From positions 1-64,000 of the forward strand of contig CAAGEQ010000025.1 in assembly GCA_900768915.1 (NCBI GenBank): a stretch of DNA of 64,000 nucleotides. Direction: 5' to 3'. The translations under genes were made by a program, and so were the position numbers. Of the stretch, positions 55,586-64,000 are shown one piece after another. Each line of letters opens with the position of its first letter. Position 1 is the stretch's first letter. Source of the DNA: Candidatus Gastranaerophilales bacterium. GTDB lineage: Bacteria; Cyanobacteriota; Vampirovibrionia; Gastranaerophilales; Gastranaerophilaceae. Under the pieces are notes generated by a model. The model ran no database searches. It saw only the letters and a program-made list of their open reading frames with translations, and was not told where the DNA came from.

Positions 55586-57169
55586 TTACTTCATATCTAA
55601 TATTCCACCAAGATTATCATATTTAGCATTTTTCAATTCACTTTCAGACATTTTATCATACCAAATTCTACCATTATATGATTGATATAAAGTTTTCAAA
55701 AATGCTGTTACGGCTATCTCTTTTTCATCTAAATTAGGATATTTTTCTTTTAATTCATCAACAGTTCTTATATAATTCATATTTGAAAATATTATATTAT
55801 TACTAACCTTATTTTTTTTTATAAAATCAGATTTTTTACTCAATTGTTGATATAATTTATATTCCATATAAAAAGTTTCAACCTCTTGCATTAATGGATT
55901 CATCTCAGTAGTTTCAGTCAATATATAATGAGTTAATTCATGAATTAAAACACTTGCAATTTCATCATTATTCATATTTTTTGCCGCAACAGAAATTTTT
56001 CCATCAGATTGAGCACCTGTTGAATACTTTGTATGATGTTCTACAAAATGAATATTATTCAGTGCATTAATAAATTTTTGTTGAGTTTTAGGTGGGAAAT
56101 CTTTTATATTTTCTAACATATAAAACGCACCAGCAATATCTTTATATAACGAATTTTTATCAGAGTTAGTTATAATTTTATTTTCTATATTTCCACCTGC
56201 ATCATCAACATATCCAAATTTATCAAGTTGTTCTAATGACGTTACAAAATTTTCAATTGTTAAATCTGCGTCATTACTAGCAAATGGTATTCCACCACCA
56301 GTAAAAAATTTTTTCTCTGTATCATCAAGTTTGCCATCATTATTCAAATCAAAAATTTCTAAACCTTTTTTAATTTTGCCATTTTCATCAACAACATTAT
56401 TTAATGACACCTTATCAGTATCTTTAAACAATTGTTTCACACTATCATTAACGACCAAATTATTATTTTCATCTTTTATATTAGAATTGTTAAACTCATC
56501 ACGCATTTTTTGTTTTTGCTTATCAGATAATTGATTATAAATCTGTTGTTTTTTATCAGAAGAAATTACCCCACTTTTGTCACCATTTGAAGCATCTTCC
56601 AATCTTGACAAATAATTATTCAAATCATTAATATTGCTATAAGTTAAGCCAGATTCAAATATGTATTGATTTTCTAAATTATCAAGTTTACCATCACCAT
56701 TTAAGTCAAAAAGTTCTAAACCTGATTTAACATTCTTATTTGAATCTGTCATATCCTTAACATCATTATACTGATGCTCTAAACCAAACATTTCTTTTAA
56801 TTCATCAGTCATAACTGGATTACCATTTTCATCTTTATAATGAGATTCGACATAATCCATAGTTTTTTCTTCTTTTGTCGGATTTAATTTTATCATTTTA
56901 TTCAAAAAATTTATAACATCTTCTTCTGTTATATTCTTCTTTTGTACATCTTTATTTTTCAAAAACTGTTGAATATCTTTTAATGTTATAACTTCAAGTT
57001 CATTATCACCTTTATCCAATAATGATAAATCAAAAGAATCTTTAAAATATTTATCAGTCAAAATATGGAACAAAACTTCTTCTTTCTTATTATCTTTATA
57101 ATCTTTTTTATTCCAATTAAAAGTTCTATTCTTTATATTAAACTTCACTTCATTATTAACGTCAGACAT
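55586..57169 (-). CDS. EF-hand-like and HExxH zinc-metalloprotease-like protein
   Basis: The product is 527 residues from the ATG at 57169 (GAGG 6 bases upstream). It has no signal peptide. Two D-x-N-x-D-G-x-x-D loops are seen, LFDLNGDGKLDNLE near residue 155 and IFDLNNDGKLDDTE near residue 275, like EF-hand or dockerin calcium sites. Each sits in a repeated unit that also contains 'L-[FK]-x-[LD]-x-x-x-...K-x-G-L-[ES]'. Near residue 411, VLIHELTHYILTE is a zincin motif (HExxH), with a Glu in QEVETFYMEYK as a possible third ligand. A calcium-dependent protease is suggested. Whether it is exported by another route is unknown. Regions between are acidic and low in complexity. Confidence 0.72.
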   Translation of the reverse strand: MSDVNNEVKFNIKNRTFNWNKKDYKDNKKEEVLFHILTDKYFKDSFDLSLLDKGDNELEVITLKDIQQFLKNKDVQKKNITEEDVINFLNKMIKLNPTKEEKTMDYVESHYKDENGNPVMTDELKEMFGLEHQYNDVKDMTDSNKNVKSGLELFDLNGDGKLDNLENQYIFESGLTYSNINDLNNYLSRLEDASNGDKSGVISSDKKQQIYNQLSDKQKQKMRDEFNNSNIKDENNNLVVNDSVKQLFKDTDKVSLNNVVDENGKIKKGLEIFDLNNDGKLDDTEKKFFTGGGIPFASNDADLTIENFVTSLEQLDKFGYVDDAGGNIENKIITNSDKNSLYKDIAGAFYMLENIKDFPPKTQQKFINALNNIHFVEHHTKYSTGAQSDGKISVAAKNMNNDEIASVLIHELTHYILTETTEMNPLMQEVETFYMEYKLYQQLSKKSDFIKKNKVSNNIIFSNMNYIRTVDELKEKYPNLDEKEIAVTAFLKTLYQSYNGRIWYDKMSESELKNAKYDNLGGILDMK

Positions 57170-57310
57170 AATAAACCTCGACATTAATATAAAGTAATTT
57201 TATAAATAGCCAATTTTGACAAACAATAAATTTTTTACATAATTTAATATTTCTATATTTTAAATAATATAAGATATTGCATTTGCTGTCATAATATATC
57301 ACCTTTTCAT

Positions 57311-57336
57311 ATAAAATTAAGTTGACGAACTTAATT
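57311..57336 (-). terminator. Probable terminator after the 163-residue gene
   Basis: AATTAAGTT-GACG-AACTTAATT is a perfect 9-bp hairpin about 90 bases after the stop. On the minus strand it is followed by TTTTAT. The T run is short. Confidence 0.5.
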
Positions 57337-57426
57337 CCGTTTAATATTTATTTAACTTACATTTATATAAACATAACAAACAGAAATTTTTACTTCACTT
57401 CCAAACACATCACATCATATCGTAAA

Positions 57427-57918
57427 TTAAGAATTAAAAATATTAACGTATTTTAAAAACGCATTTATAGGATTTTTAGATTGAGGATTAGATTTTGCAG
57501 TATCATACATATCAATTATGTTTGTGGGAACTGTCTTTTTATTTTTCAAGAAATATGCAAAATTATCTGCTATTGACATCTTTGACATATCTATGTCACC
57601 GTGAGTTACTTCAACTAACTCTTTATATACAGGTTCTGAAATATAGGTATCACCATCAACATTTTGAATAGTTCTTAAACCTAAAATATTATGGGTTATT
57701 GAATACATACTTGATTGGTCATTAACAGCATTATATGACAATTCTACAATGTCATCATTCTCATTATTTTCTAAATCTTCTAGTTGATTTAAAAGATTCT
57801 TTTTAAAATCATCACCTTGTTTTTCAGAAATTCTATTTAAGGCTTCTGCTGTTTGAGTATTCATAATTACTCTAGATTTAAAAACAGGAACTTGAGAGTT
57901 AATAGGATGAAAATTCAT
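57427..57918 (-). CDS. 163-residue protein with N-terminal PVFKSR tail
   Basis: The N terminus (MNFHPINSQVPVFKSRVIMN) is a tail ending in an aromatic-Lys motif, as on other proteins here. A helical region follows (TAEALNRISEKQGDDFKKNL), then mixed structure (GLRTIQNVDGDTYISEPVYK) and a helical C terminus (NPINAFLKYVNIF). No signal peptide, membrane segment or known family. AAAGG lies 9 bases before the ATG. It is upstream of the EF-hand/zincin gene on the same strand, with 250 bases between them. Confidence 0.6.
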   Translation of the reverse strand: MNFHPINSQVPVFKSRVIMNTQTAEALNRISEKQGDDFKKNLLNQLEDLENNENDDIVELSYNAVNDQSSMYSITHNILGLRTIQNVDGDTYISEPVYKELVEVTHGDIDMSKMSIADNFAYFLKNKKTVPTNIIDMYDTAKSNPQSKNPINAFLKYVNIFNS

Positions 57919-58618
57919 ACCACGACCTTTTTTCTATAATAACAGTGAGTAAAAGTATTATAAAGAATAAAAATTGACTTAAAATAAAAACATAGCAACA
58001 AATATTTACAAAAATCACTTTTTTATTAAATTATAGTGCATTTCAAGCACTATACAACTAAATTTTATTTTCCGTCATTGCGGCGGATTTTGTACTCTGC
58101 CGAACAAAACAATTAAGTATTGTTTTGTGAGAGGAGCTGACCGAGTGAAACGAGGGAACGCCGAAGTAATGCCGAAAAAATGAACGATAGTTTTACGAAG
58201 TAAAACAAAGTGAATGACTTGAAGGCGTGAAACAATAATCCAAGACAACGATAGTGTGGCAATCCATAAACCAACGGTTCTGCATGTTTAGAGGGATTCT
58301 TCGGTCGTTACACACTCTCTGAATGACTGAACTGTACCCTAAAAAGTGGACAATTAACTCGCTAGTAGTTTTAATCATTCATCTTTTAAATAATTTAATA
58401 TAGATTTAATTACAACTTTATCTCTTATATATAAATAAGCCTAATTAATCGTTTTATAACTTAGATTAGATTTCTATAACTTTTATATCTAAAAGAAAAA
58501 CTCGTATTATAAGTATTTGAAATTTCTTTAAAATAATCTATTTTTATGCTAGTCTTAATATAGGAATATATAATATAAACTATATTTCAAACAAGATGAA
58601 ATGGTGGTGTAAAGATAA
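57919..58618. repeat. 700-base non-coding region with interspersed repeats
   Basis: TATAGTGC-ATTTCAA-GCACTATA (58032-58054) is an 8-bp-arm palindrome sharing its core with 21189-21203. From about 58070 to 58330 the base composition rises, with CCGTCATTGCGGCGG, GTGGCAATCC and ATAATCCAAGACAACGAT, the last also near 25036. This resembles the common CATTGCG/GGCAATCC-type intergenic repeats. AACAAAACAATT/AGTATTGTTTTGT forms a further hairpin near 58105. No gene is supported. The last 200 bases are AT-rich and should carry the promoter for the polysaccharide operon. Confidence 0.7.
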
Positions 58619-59401
58619 ATGAAAGTCCTAATACTAGCAGGTGGATTTGGTACTAGATTATCAGAAGAAACCAAATTAATTCCAAAACCAATGGTTGAAA
58701 TAGGTGGAAAACCAATTTTATGGCATATAATGAAAATATATTCATACTATGGTTTTAACGATTTTATTGTATTAACAGGTTATAAATCACACATTATCAA
58801 AGATTATTTTGTTAATTATTATCAACGATATTCTGATATCACAGTTGACATGGCTAATAACGTAATTGATATTCATAAAATACACACTGAGCCATGGAAA
58901 GTAACAATGTTATACACTGGTCAAAATACTATGACAGGTGGTAGAATTAAAAAAGCTCAAAAATACATTGGAAATGAACCATTTATGTTAACATACGGTG
59001 ATGGAGTTGCAGATATAGACATAAACAAATTGATAAAACACCACAAAGAAAGTAACAAATATTGTACACTTACAGCTGTTAAACCATCAGGTAAGTTTGG
59101 AGCTTTAGATATAACCAATGATGGAATGATTAACTCTTTTCAAGAAAAGCCTGACGGTGATGGAAACTGGATTAATGGTGGTTTTATGGTGTGTGAACCT
59201 CAAGTTTTTGATTATATTCAAAATGGTGACGATGTTATTTTTGAACGAGATCCGTTAGAAAACTTAGCAAAAGATGGTCAGTTAAATGCGTTTAAACATA
59301 ATGGTTTTTGGAAACCAATGGATACACTAAATGACAAAAATCAGTTAACTGACATGTGGTTAAAGGAAGATGCTGATTGGGCATTGTGGATGAAACACTA
59401 A
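58619..59401 (+). CDS. rfbF: Glucose-1-phosphate cytidylyltransferase
   Basis: The product is 260 residues, standard for RfbF. It makes CDP-glucose from CTP and glucose-1-phosphate, the first step to CDP-linked 3,6-dideoxyhexoses and related sugars. The nucleotidyltransferase start LILAGGFGTRLSEETKLIPKPM is followed by the RfbF-type segments WHIMKIYSYYGFNDFIVLTG, YGDGVADIDI, VKPSGKFGALDI and GFWKPMDTLNDKNQL. It is the first gene of the right-hand polysaccharide operon. The usual partner rfbG (CDP-glucose 4,6-dehydratase) is not in the window. Confidence 0.94.
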   Translation: MKVLILAGGFGTRLSEETKLIPKPMVEIGGKPILWHIMKIYSYYGFNDFIVLTGYKSHIIKDYFVNYYQRYSDITVDMANNVIDIHKIHTEPWKVTMLYTGQNTMTGGRIKKAQKYIGNEPFMLTYGDGVADIDINKLIKHHKESNKYCTLTAVKPSGKFGALDITNDGMINSFQEKPDGDGNWINGGFMVCEPQVFDYIQNGDDVIFERDPLENLAKDGQLNAFKHNGFWKPMDTLNDKNQLTDMWLKEDADWALWMKH

Positions 59402-59431
59402 TAATAACACAATAAAAAAGGATTGTTATTG

Positions 59432-60343
59432 ATGAAAGATAAATTATTAATTACTGGAGCGAGTGGATTTGTTGGTACACCTGTCTTAAACAAATTATTA
59501 TCTTTGAATAAATATGACATTCATATCATAACCCACAAAAACTTGCTAGAAAATACTTCAAATATAAAACAACATTCAATTGATTTATTAAATGAATTAG
59601 AAGTTACGAAATTACTAGAAAAAGAAAAATTCACTCATTTAATTCACATGGCTTGGTATTTAGGACGTAAGTGCCAAAATTCAGAACAAAATATACATTG
59701 GCTTAAAGCCTCTTTAAATTTGGTTGAACAATTTTTTAATAATGGTGGTAAAAAATTACTTGTAACAGGTTCAGTCAGTGAATATGACTTTAATAGTGGA
59801 ATCTGTAAAGAAGACTCTACACCACTAAATCCACTTTCTTTATATGGACAAACAAAAGTTTCTTTATGCCAAGTAATAAACAAATTCGCACAAATTCGTG
59901 ATATTGATTTTAAATGGGTAAGATTATTTAACTTATACGGAAAGAACGAAAAAACTTCAAGAATAATACCCTATGCAATTACTCAAATGCTAAACGATGA
60001 ATCTGTTAACGTAAGTGATTGCACACAGGTTTTAAATTTTTTAAACATAGAAGATGCATCAGAAGGAATTATTAAAATTTTTGAAAGCGAAAAGAATGGT
60101 ATTTTTAATATCTGTGCAGATGAGCCTATAGAATTAAAAAAGATTCTTGAATTAATAAAATCTTTAATAGGTTATTCAAAAAATATTAATTATGGTGCAA
60201 TTCCTGCAAGTTTTGATTCTCAATTCGTAAGTGGAGATAATACAAAATTAAAAGAACTTGGTTGGAAACAAAAAATTCAACTTCAAGAAGGTCTTTCTGA
60301 AGTTATAAATTGGTGGAAGGAACAGGAAATAATTGATGGTTGA
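59432..60343 (+). CDS. NAD-dependent epimerase/dehydratase (SDR), nucleotide-sugar
   Basis: The product is 303 residues from the ATG at 59432 (AAGGA 9 bases upstream). The N terminus LLITGASGFVGTPVLNKLL is the G-x-x-G-x-x-G NAD site. Catalytic residues fit Ser in LLVTGSVSEYD and the Y-x-x-x-K of LYGQTKVSL. Next to rfbF, a CDP-sugar reductase/epimerase such as a CDP-abequose/paratose-type synthase is a reasonable guess, but the exact step is not proven. Its stop overlaps the next start by 8 bases. Confidence 0.85.
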   Translation: MKDKLLITGASGFVGTPVLNKLLSLNKYDIHIITHKNLLENTSNIKQHSIDLLNELEVTKLLEKEKFTHLIHMAWYLGRKCQNSEQNIHWLKASLNLVEQFFNNGGKKLLVTGSVSEYDFNSGICKEDSTPLNPLSLYGQTKVSLCQVINKFAQIRDIDFKWVRLFNLYGKNEKTSRIIPYAITQMLNDESVNVSDCTQVLNFLNIEDASEGIIKIFESEKNGIFNICADEPIELKKILELIKSLIGYSKNINYGAIPASFDSQFVSGDNTKLKELGWKQKIQLQEGLSEVINWWKEQEIIDG

Positions 60344-61481
60344 AACGATTGATATTATTGGTGCAGGTTTAGCAGGTTGCACTGTTGCAAGAAAATTAGC
60401 AGAAAAAGGTTATTTAATTAATATTTATGATAGACGAACTACAGTCGGTGGGAATCTCTTTGACTACAAAGATTCTTATGGTATTAATATACACAAATTT
60501 GGACCACACATATTTCATACAAACAACGAAGACGTATATGACTTTGTAACACAACACGAAAACTGGGAAGATTTTGAGCTTGTTTGTGGTGCTGTTATCA
60601 AAGATAAATGTGTACGAACTATTTTTGATTTTAGTACTATTGATACTTTTTATGATAAAGACTCTGCAGAAAATCTAAAAAACAATTTAAAAGAAACTTT
60701 TTCAGGTAGAAATACAGTTACAATATTAGAATTATTAAATAGTACTAACCCCATTATAAAAGAATATGGGAACTTCCTTTACACAAATGATTACGAGCCA
60801 TATACTTCAAAACAATGGGGAATTTCTCCTGATAAAATTGATAAACAAATTTTTAAGAGAGTTCCAGTTCAAATTGGTTATAAACATGGATATTTTGATG
60901 ATAAATACCAAATCATGCCAATAAATGGTTATACAAGATTTATTGAGAATATTTTAAATCACAAAAATATTAAACTTGAATTAAATAGTAATTTAACAGA
61001 TAAAATAACTTTTACTAATGATAAAATGATTCTTCCTGAAGAATTAAAAAATCATAAGGCAATAATTTATACGGGTGCAATCGATGAATTGTTCAAATAC
61101 AAATTTGGACATTTACCATATAGATCTTTAAGATTTGAATTAAAACACGAAAACATTGAAAGTTATCAAGAGTATCCTGTCGTTGCCTATCCACAAGCTA
61201 AGGACTATACAAGGATTACTGAATATAGAAAATTCTCAAACAAGAAAGTGAGTGGCACAACTTATGCTGTTGAGTATCCACTTCCTGTTTTGGAGAATAA
61301 AAGCGTTGAACCATATTATCCAATTCTAACTGATGAAAGCAAAATAATCTATGAAAAATATAAAACTTATTCAAAACAATTTGAAAATTTACATTTTGTC
61401 GGACGATTAGCAGATTTTAAATATTATAATATGGATCAAGTAATAGAAAAAGCATTAGAGGTTGCAAACAAATGGAAATAA
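60336..61481 (+). CDS. glf: UDP-galactopyranose mutase
   Basis: The product is 381 residues. It converts UDP-galactopyranose to UDP-galactofuranose using reduced FAD. Family motifs are the FAD fold IIGAGLAGCTVARKLAEKGY, RTTVGGNLFDYKD, HKFGPHIFHTNNEDVYDFV, NDYEPYTSKQWGISP and GRLADFKYYNMDQVIEKAL. AGGAA precedes the ATG, inside the end of the epimerase gene. This implies galactofuranose in the surface polysaccharide. Confidence 0.96.
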   Translation: MVETIDIIGAGLAGCTVARKLAEKGYLINIYDRRTTVGGNLFDYKDSYGINIHKFGPHIFHTNNEDVYDFVTQHENWEDFELVCGAVIKDKCVRTIFDFSTIDTFYDKDSAENLKNNLKETFSGRNTVTILELLNSTNPIIKEYGNFLYTNDYEPYTSKQWGISPDKIDKQIFKRVPVQIGYKHGYFDDKYQIMPINGYTRFIENILNHKNIKLELNSNLTDKITFTNDKMILPEELKNHKAIIYTGAIDELFKYKFGHLPYRSLRFELKHENIESYQEYPVVAYPQAKDYTRITEYRKFSNKKVSGTTYAVEYPLPVLENKSVEPYYPILTDESKIIYEKYKTYSKQFENLHFVGRLADFKYYNMDQVIEKALEVANKWK

Positions 61482-62212
61482 AAAAAGATAAATTATATAT
61501 AGTTATGCCTACATACAATGAAGCAGATAATATTACAAATGTTATTGAAGATTGGTATCCTATTTTAGAAAAATATGGAACAGATGAGTCAAAACTTGTA
61601 ATCTCCGATGGAGGTTCTACTGATAACACATTAGACATTTTATATGATTTAAAGAAAAAATATACAAAATTGGAAATAATACCAAAACCTGGCACGGATC
61701 ACGGAACGAAAGTAATTTTATTATACAAATATGCAATAAATGACGGTGCAGAATGGATATTCCAAACTGATTCAGATGGACAAACAGATTGTACCGAATT
61801 TGAACAATTTTGGAATTTAAAAGACTCTTATGATTGTATCTTAGGAAATCGAACTAAACGTGGTGATGGTTTCTTTAGATATATGATTGAATTAGTTTTA
61901 AGAATTTATGTATTAATATTTTTTGGAGTAATTGTACCAGATGCAAATGCGCCATTCCGTTTAATGAAATCTAATGTTGTAAAAAAATATATAGATTTGT
62001 TTGATGAAACTTTTTCATTACCAAACGCCATTTTATCTGCGTCATTTTCTAAATACAAAGAACGAGTAATGTATATTCCCATTTCGTTTTTACCTCGACA
62101 AGGAGGAACTAATTATATAAATGTTAAAAGAATTGCAAAATATGGACTTGAATCAATAAAAAGTTTTTGGGATATAAAATGCAAAATGAAAGATTATCAA
62201 AATGAAAAATAA
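61472..62212 (+). CDS. Glycosyltransferase family 2, polyprenyl-phosphate type
   Basis: The product is 246 residues. The GT2 fold shows YIVMPTYNEADNITNVIEDW, VISDGGSTDNTLDIL and WIFQTDSDGQTDCTEF (metal-binding D-x-D region), then a hydrophobic C-terminal hairpin (YMIELVLRIYVLIFFGVIVP) and DANAPFRLMK. It resembles dolichol-phosphate mannose synthase and GtrB, which load a sugar on undecaprenyl phosphate. The GtrA-like gene directly downstream supports this. It overlaps glf by 10 bases and the next gene by 11. Confidence 0.88.
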   Translation: MEIKKDKLYIVMPTYNEADNITNVIEDWYPILEKYGTDESKLVISDGGSTDNTLDILYDLKKKYTKLEIIPKPGTDHGTKVILLYKYAINDGAEWIFQTDSDGQTDCTEFEQFWNLKDSYDCILGNRTKRGDGFFRYMIELVLRIYVLIFFGVIVPDANAPFRLMKSNVVKKYIDLFDETFSLPNAILSASFSKYKERVMYIPISFLPRQGGTNYINVKRIAKYGLESIKSFWDIKCKMKDYQNEK

Positions 62213-62648
62213 ACTTAAACCAAGACATAAATTCCTAATAAAACATCAAATCAAATCTTATGTTATTTTTGGTATCCTTACGACTTTAATAAATTATATT
62301 GTATATATTATTGCTGTAAAACTTTTTAATATTTACTACGTTATAGGTAATCTTATAGCGTGGGTAGTAGCAGTACTTTTTGCATTCGTGACGAACAAAT
62401 TTTATGTATTTAGGTCTAAAAAGAAAAATTTTGAAATAATTTTTAACGAATTTTATAAATTCACGATTGCAAGAATCTTAACAGGATTAATGGAAACAGG
62501 TTTATTATGGGTTTTGGTTGATTTTTTGAAACAATCTGACCTAATAATGAAGATAATAACAAATATCTTTGTTATTATTAGTAATTTTATATTAAACAAA
62601 TTTTTGGTATTCAAAAAACAGAAGGGAAGCTTTGATGTTAACAAATAA
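62202..62648 (+). CDS. GtrA-like membrane protein
   Basis: The product is 148 residues with four membrane helices (VIFGILTTLINYIVYIIAVK; VIGNLIAWVVAVLFAFVTNK; the third near FTIARILTGLMETGLLWVLV; the fourth IITNIFVIISNFILNKFLVF). The F-x-x-x-[GR]-x-x-x-[TA]-x-x-[ND] opening and N-K-[FL]-[YW]-V-F ends are GtrA features. GtrA proteins are thought to flip polyprenyl-phosphate sugar made by the neighbouring GT2 enzyme. The gene overlaps both its neighbours. Confidence 0.9.
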   Translation: MKNKLKPRHKFLIKHQIKSYVIFGILTTLINYIVYIIAVKLFNIYYVIGNLIAWVVAVLFAFVTNKFYVFRSKKKNFEIIFNEFYKFTIARILTGLMETGLLWVLVDFLKQSDLIMKIITNIFVIISNFILNKFLVFKKQKGSFDVNK

Positions 62649-64000
62649 AAAAATTAAATATTATTTTATAGGATTATTTTTTATTCTTGTTTTTTTTATA
62701 CCATATATATTAAATGGAGATAACTCTTTTTTCAAAATTCATGATTATCTAGAACAAGATTTTGTAAACATCAAACTTAATGCAAAATATCTATTTCACC
62801 CAATGGTATTAAACATACCAGAAGTTTTATTCGGTACATTTAGAGGAAGTATACAAGTTCACTCATTATTACACGTATTTGCATATAAATTTGTACAAGG
62901 AGTGTGGTTTTTAATACTTAACCTTATATTTATCGCTATAGTTGGATATACAGGTATGTTCTTGCTTATAAATAAGTTATATCAAGAAAAATATGAAAAA
63001 TCTGTATTATATTATCCAATAATTACATTAGGTTGTTTTGTATATGGTATTACACCAACATTATTACACGGATTAACCGTATTAATTCTTCCTTTGGTGA
63101 TATATTTGGCATTATCAATAAAAAATGACTATGATGGTAAAAATAAATACATTTTACCAACAATATCATTATTCATTGGATTAGCTACGTCATTAGTATA
63201 CAATGGATATTTATACCTATTATTGTTAACAATTTATATGGGATATTACTTGATAAAAAAAGATTTAGACACGTTTAAAAAATATTTTTTATGCTTTTCA
63301 TTAATGTTTTTAGGATATATTACAACATATTTTTATTCATTTATTGCATTAACAGAAGTTTCTCATCGAATGGAATGGATTCTATGTTCAAAAGACTTTT
63401 TTAGTATATTTTGGAAAAACTTAAGTAATGGGTATATAGAGCTTAAATCTTATCCACTAATACCCTTTATTACAACAGTATTATATGGAATATATTGTTG
63501 GATAAAAAAACAAAAATTTGATAGAAATATTTTATATGGACTAATTTTAATTTTTATTATTTCATTTACAATGTCTATATACAAGAATGAATTAATCGTA
63601 CATATTTTAAATTCTTCTTCTATTGGTATATTTAAAACAATTCAATTAGATAGAATATGCGCATTCTTGTATCCAATATGGTCATTTATATTTATAGTAA
63701 ATTTATTACATCTTGGCTGTAATATAAAAACTAAAAAATTCAAAATCTTATTCACAATAATATTTATATCATTATTTACAATTCAATTTTTTAAACTCAT
63801 TGAACCAAGTATAAATAATCCTTATAAATATAATATAGACGCTCTAATCCATAGGAATAAAAAAATAAATAAGGCTTATACTTATAGAGAATTTTTTGAA
63901 GAAGATTTAATGAATGAGGTAAAGAATTATATCAATAAACCATTAGACAGTTATAGAGTTATATCAGTTTGGCTCAATCCAGCAGTGGCACAATATAGTG
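62635..64000 (+). CDS. Large multi-pass membrane protein of the polysaccharide locus (runs off right edge)
   Basis: The frame is open from the ATG at 62635 (GAAGGGA 8 bases upstream) through the window end, about 455 codons. It has about ten hydrophobic segments. After the first helix (YYFIGLFFILVFFIPYIL) comes an extra-cytoplasmic loop with DYLEQDFVNIKLNAKYLFHP and IPEVLFGTFRGSI. Later loops include EVSHRMEWIL, and near the end DSYRVISVWLNPAVAQYS. The layout resembles the membrane glycosyltransferase-like DUF6044/YfhO class found in O-antigen loci. With the GT2-GtrA pair it forms a typical three-gene glucosylation set (gtrA, gtrB, gtrC-like), so it may transfer the flipped sugar to the polymer. 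Family name is tentative. Confidence 0.75.
   Translation, partial: MLTNKKIKYYFIGLFFILVFFIPYILNGDNSFFKIHDYLEQDFVNIKLNAKYLFHPMVLNIPEVLFGTFRGSIQVHSLLHVFAYKFVQGVWFLILNLIFIAIVGYTGMFLLINKLYQEKYEKSVLYYPIITLGCFVYGITPTLLHGLTVLILPLVIYLALSIKNDYDGKNKYILPTISLFIGLATSLVYNGYLYLLLLTIYMGYYLIKKDLDTFKKYFLCFSLMFLGYITTYFYSFIALTEVSHRMEWILCSKDFFSIFWKNLSNGYIELKSYPLIPFITTVLYGIYCWIKKQKFDRNILYGLILIFIISFTMSIYKNELIVHILNSSSIGIFKTIQLDRICAFLYPIWSFIFIVNLLHLGCNIKTKKFKILFTIIFISLFTIQFFKLIEPSINNPYKYNIDALIHRNKKINKAYTYREFFEEDLMNEVKNYINKPLDSYRVISVWLNPAVAQYS

Noticed and set aside
58193..58378. 61-codon minus-strand frame
   Set aside because: It lies wholly in the interspersed repeat block; not protein-like.

Overview
The window is very AT-rich bacterial DNA from a diderm: it encodes a TolC/RND/adaptor pump, an MlaA-type protein, a porin-like barrel, an autotransporter and an O-antigen-type locus. 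Several cytoplasmic-looking proteins start with a short N/S-rich tail that ends in an aromatic-Gly/Lys motif. I associate that habit, together with the base composition and gene set, with gut relatives of Cyanobacteria (Vampirovibrionia/Gastranaerophilales). This placement is tentative because the window has no rRNA or other marker gene; Elusimicrobiota-like or other AT-rich diderms are not excluded.

Layout. 1-4355 (-): 5' part of a giant GGAI-repeat adhesin that runs off the left edge. 4635-5784: small heat shock protein and two small proteins. 5832-13739: subtilase-like protein, LysR regulator, and a divergent TolC-RND-adaptor efflux operon. 13808-20526: a His-Xaa-Ser (Hxs) cassette on the minus strand with precursor hxsA, hxsD and two radical SAM maturases hxsB and hxsC, plus a secreted hydrolase downstream and a secreted YPKF-repeat protein and two membrane proteins upstream. 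20554-29030: DJ-1/PfpI protein, PD-(D/E)XK nuclease, glycosyltransferase, XRE regulator, gatA, a LuxR-type HTH protein, a coiled-coil protein, and clusters of palindromic repeats. 29487-33736: an MlaA domain fused to an alpha/beta hydrolase, folP, and a long-form SRP RNA. 33826-42435: a WG-repeat protein, two candidate small RNAs and a 2342-residue autotransporter. 42567-42642: tRNA-Ala(UGC). 42846-50319: GH77-like glucanotransferase, formate/nitrite channel, porin, SulP transporter and pgi. 50560-57918: helicase-nuclease, TPR-GT9 fusion, EF-hand/zincin protein. 58619-64000: surface polysaccharide genes (rfbF, epimerase, glf, GT2, GtrA, large membrane protein), open at the right edge.

The most notable system is the Hxs cassette, predicted to make a secreted, radical-SAM-modified peptide with five His-X-Ser triplets at its C terminus. 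Four other points deserve attention: the shared N-terminal tail on at least seven otherwise unrelated proteins, the MlaA-hydrolase fusion, a structured candidate RNA at 35060-35250, and the repeat families scattered between genes.
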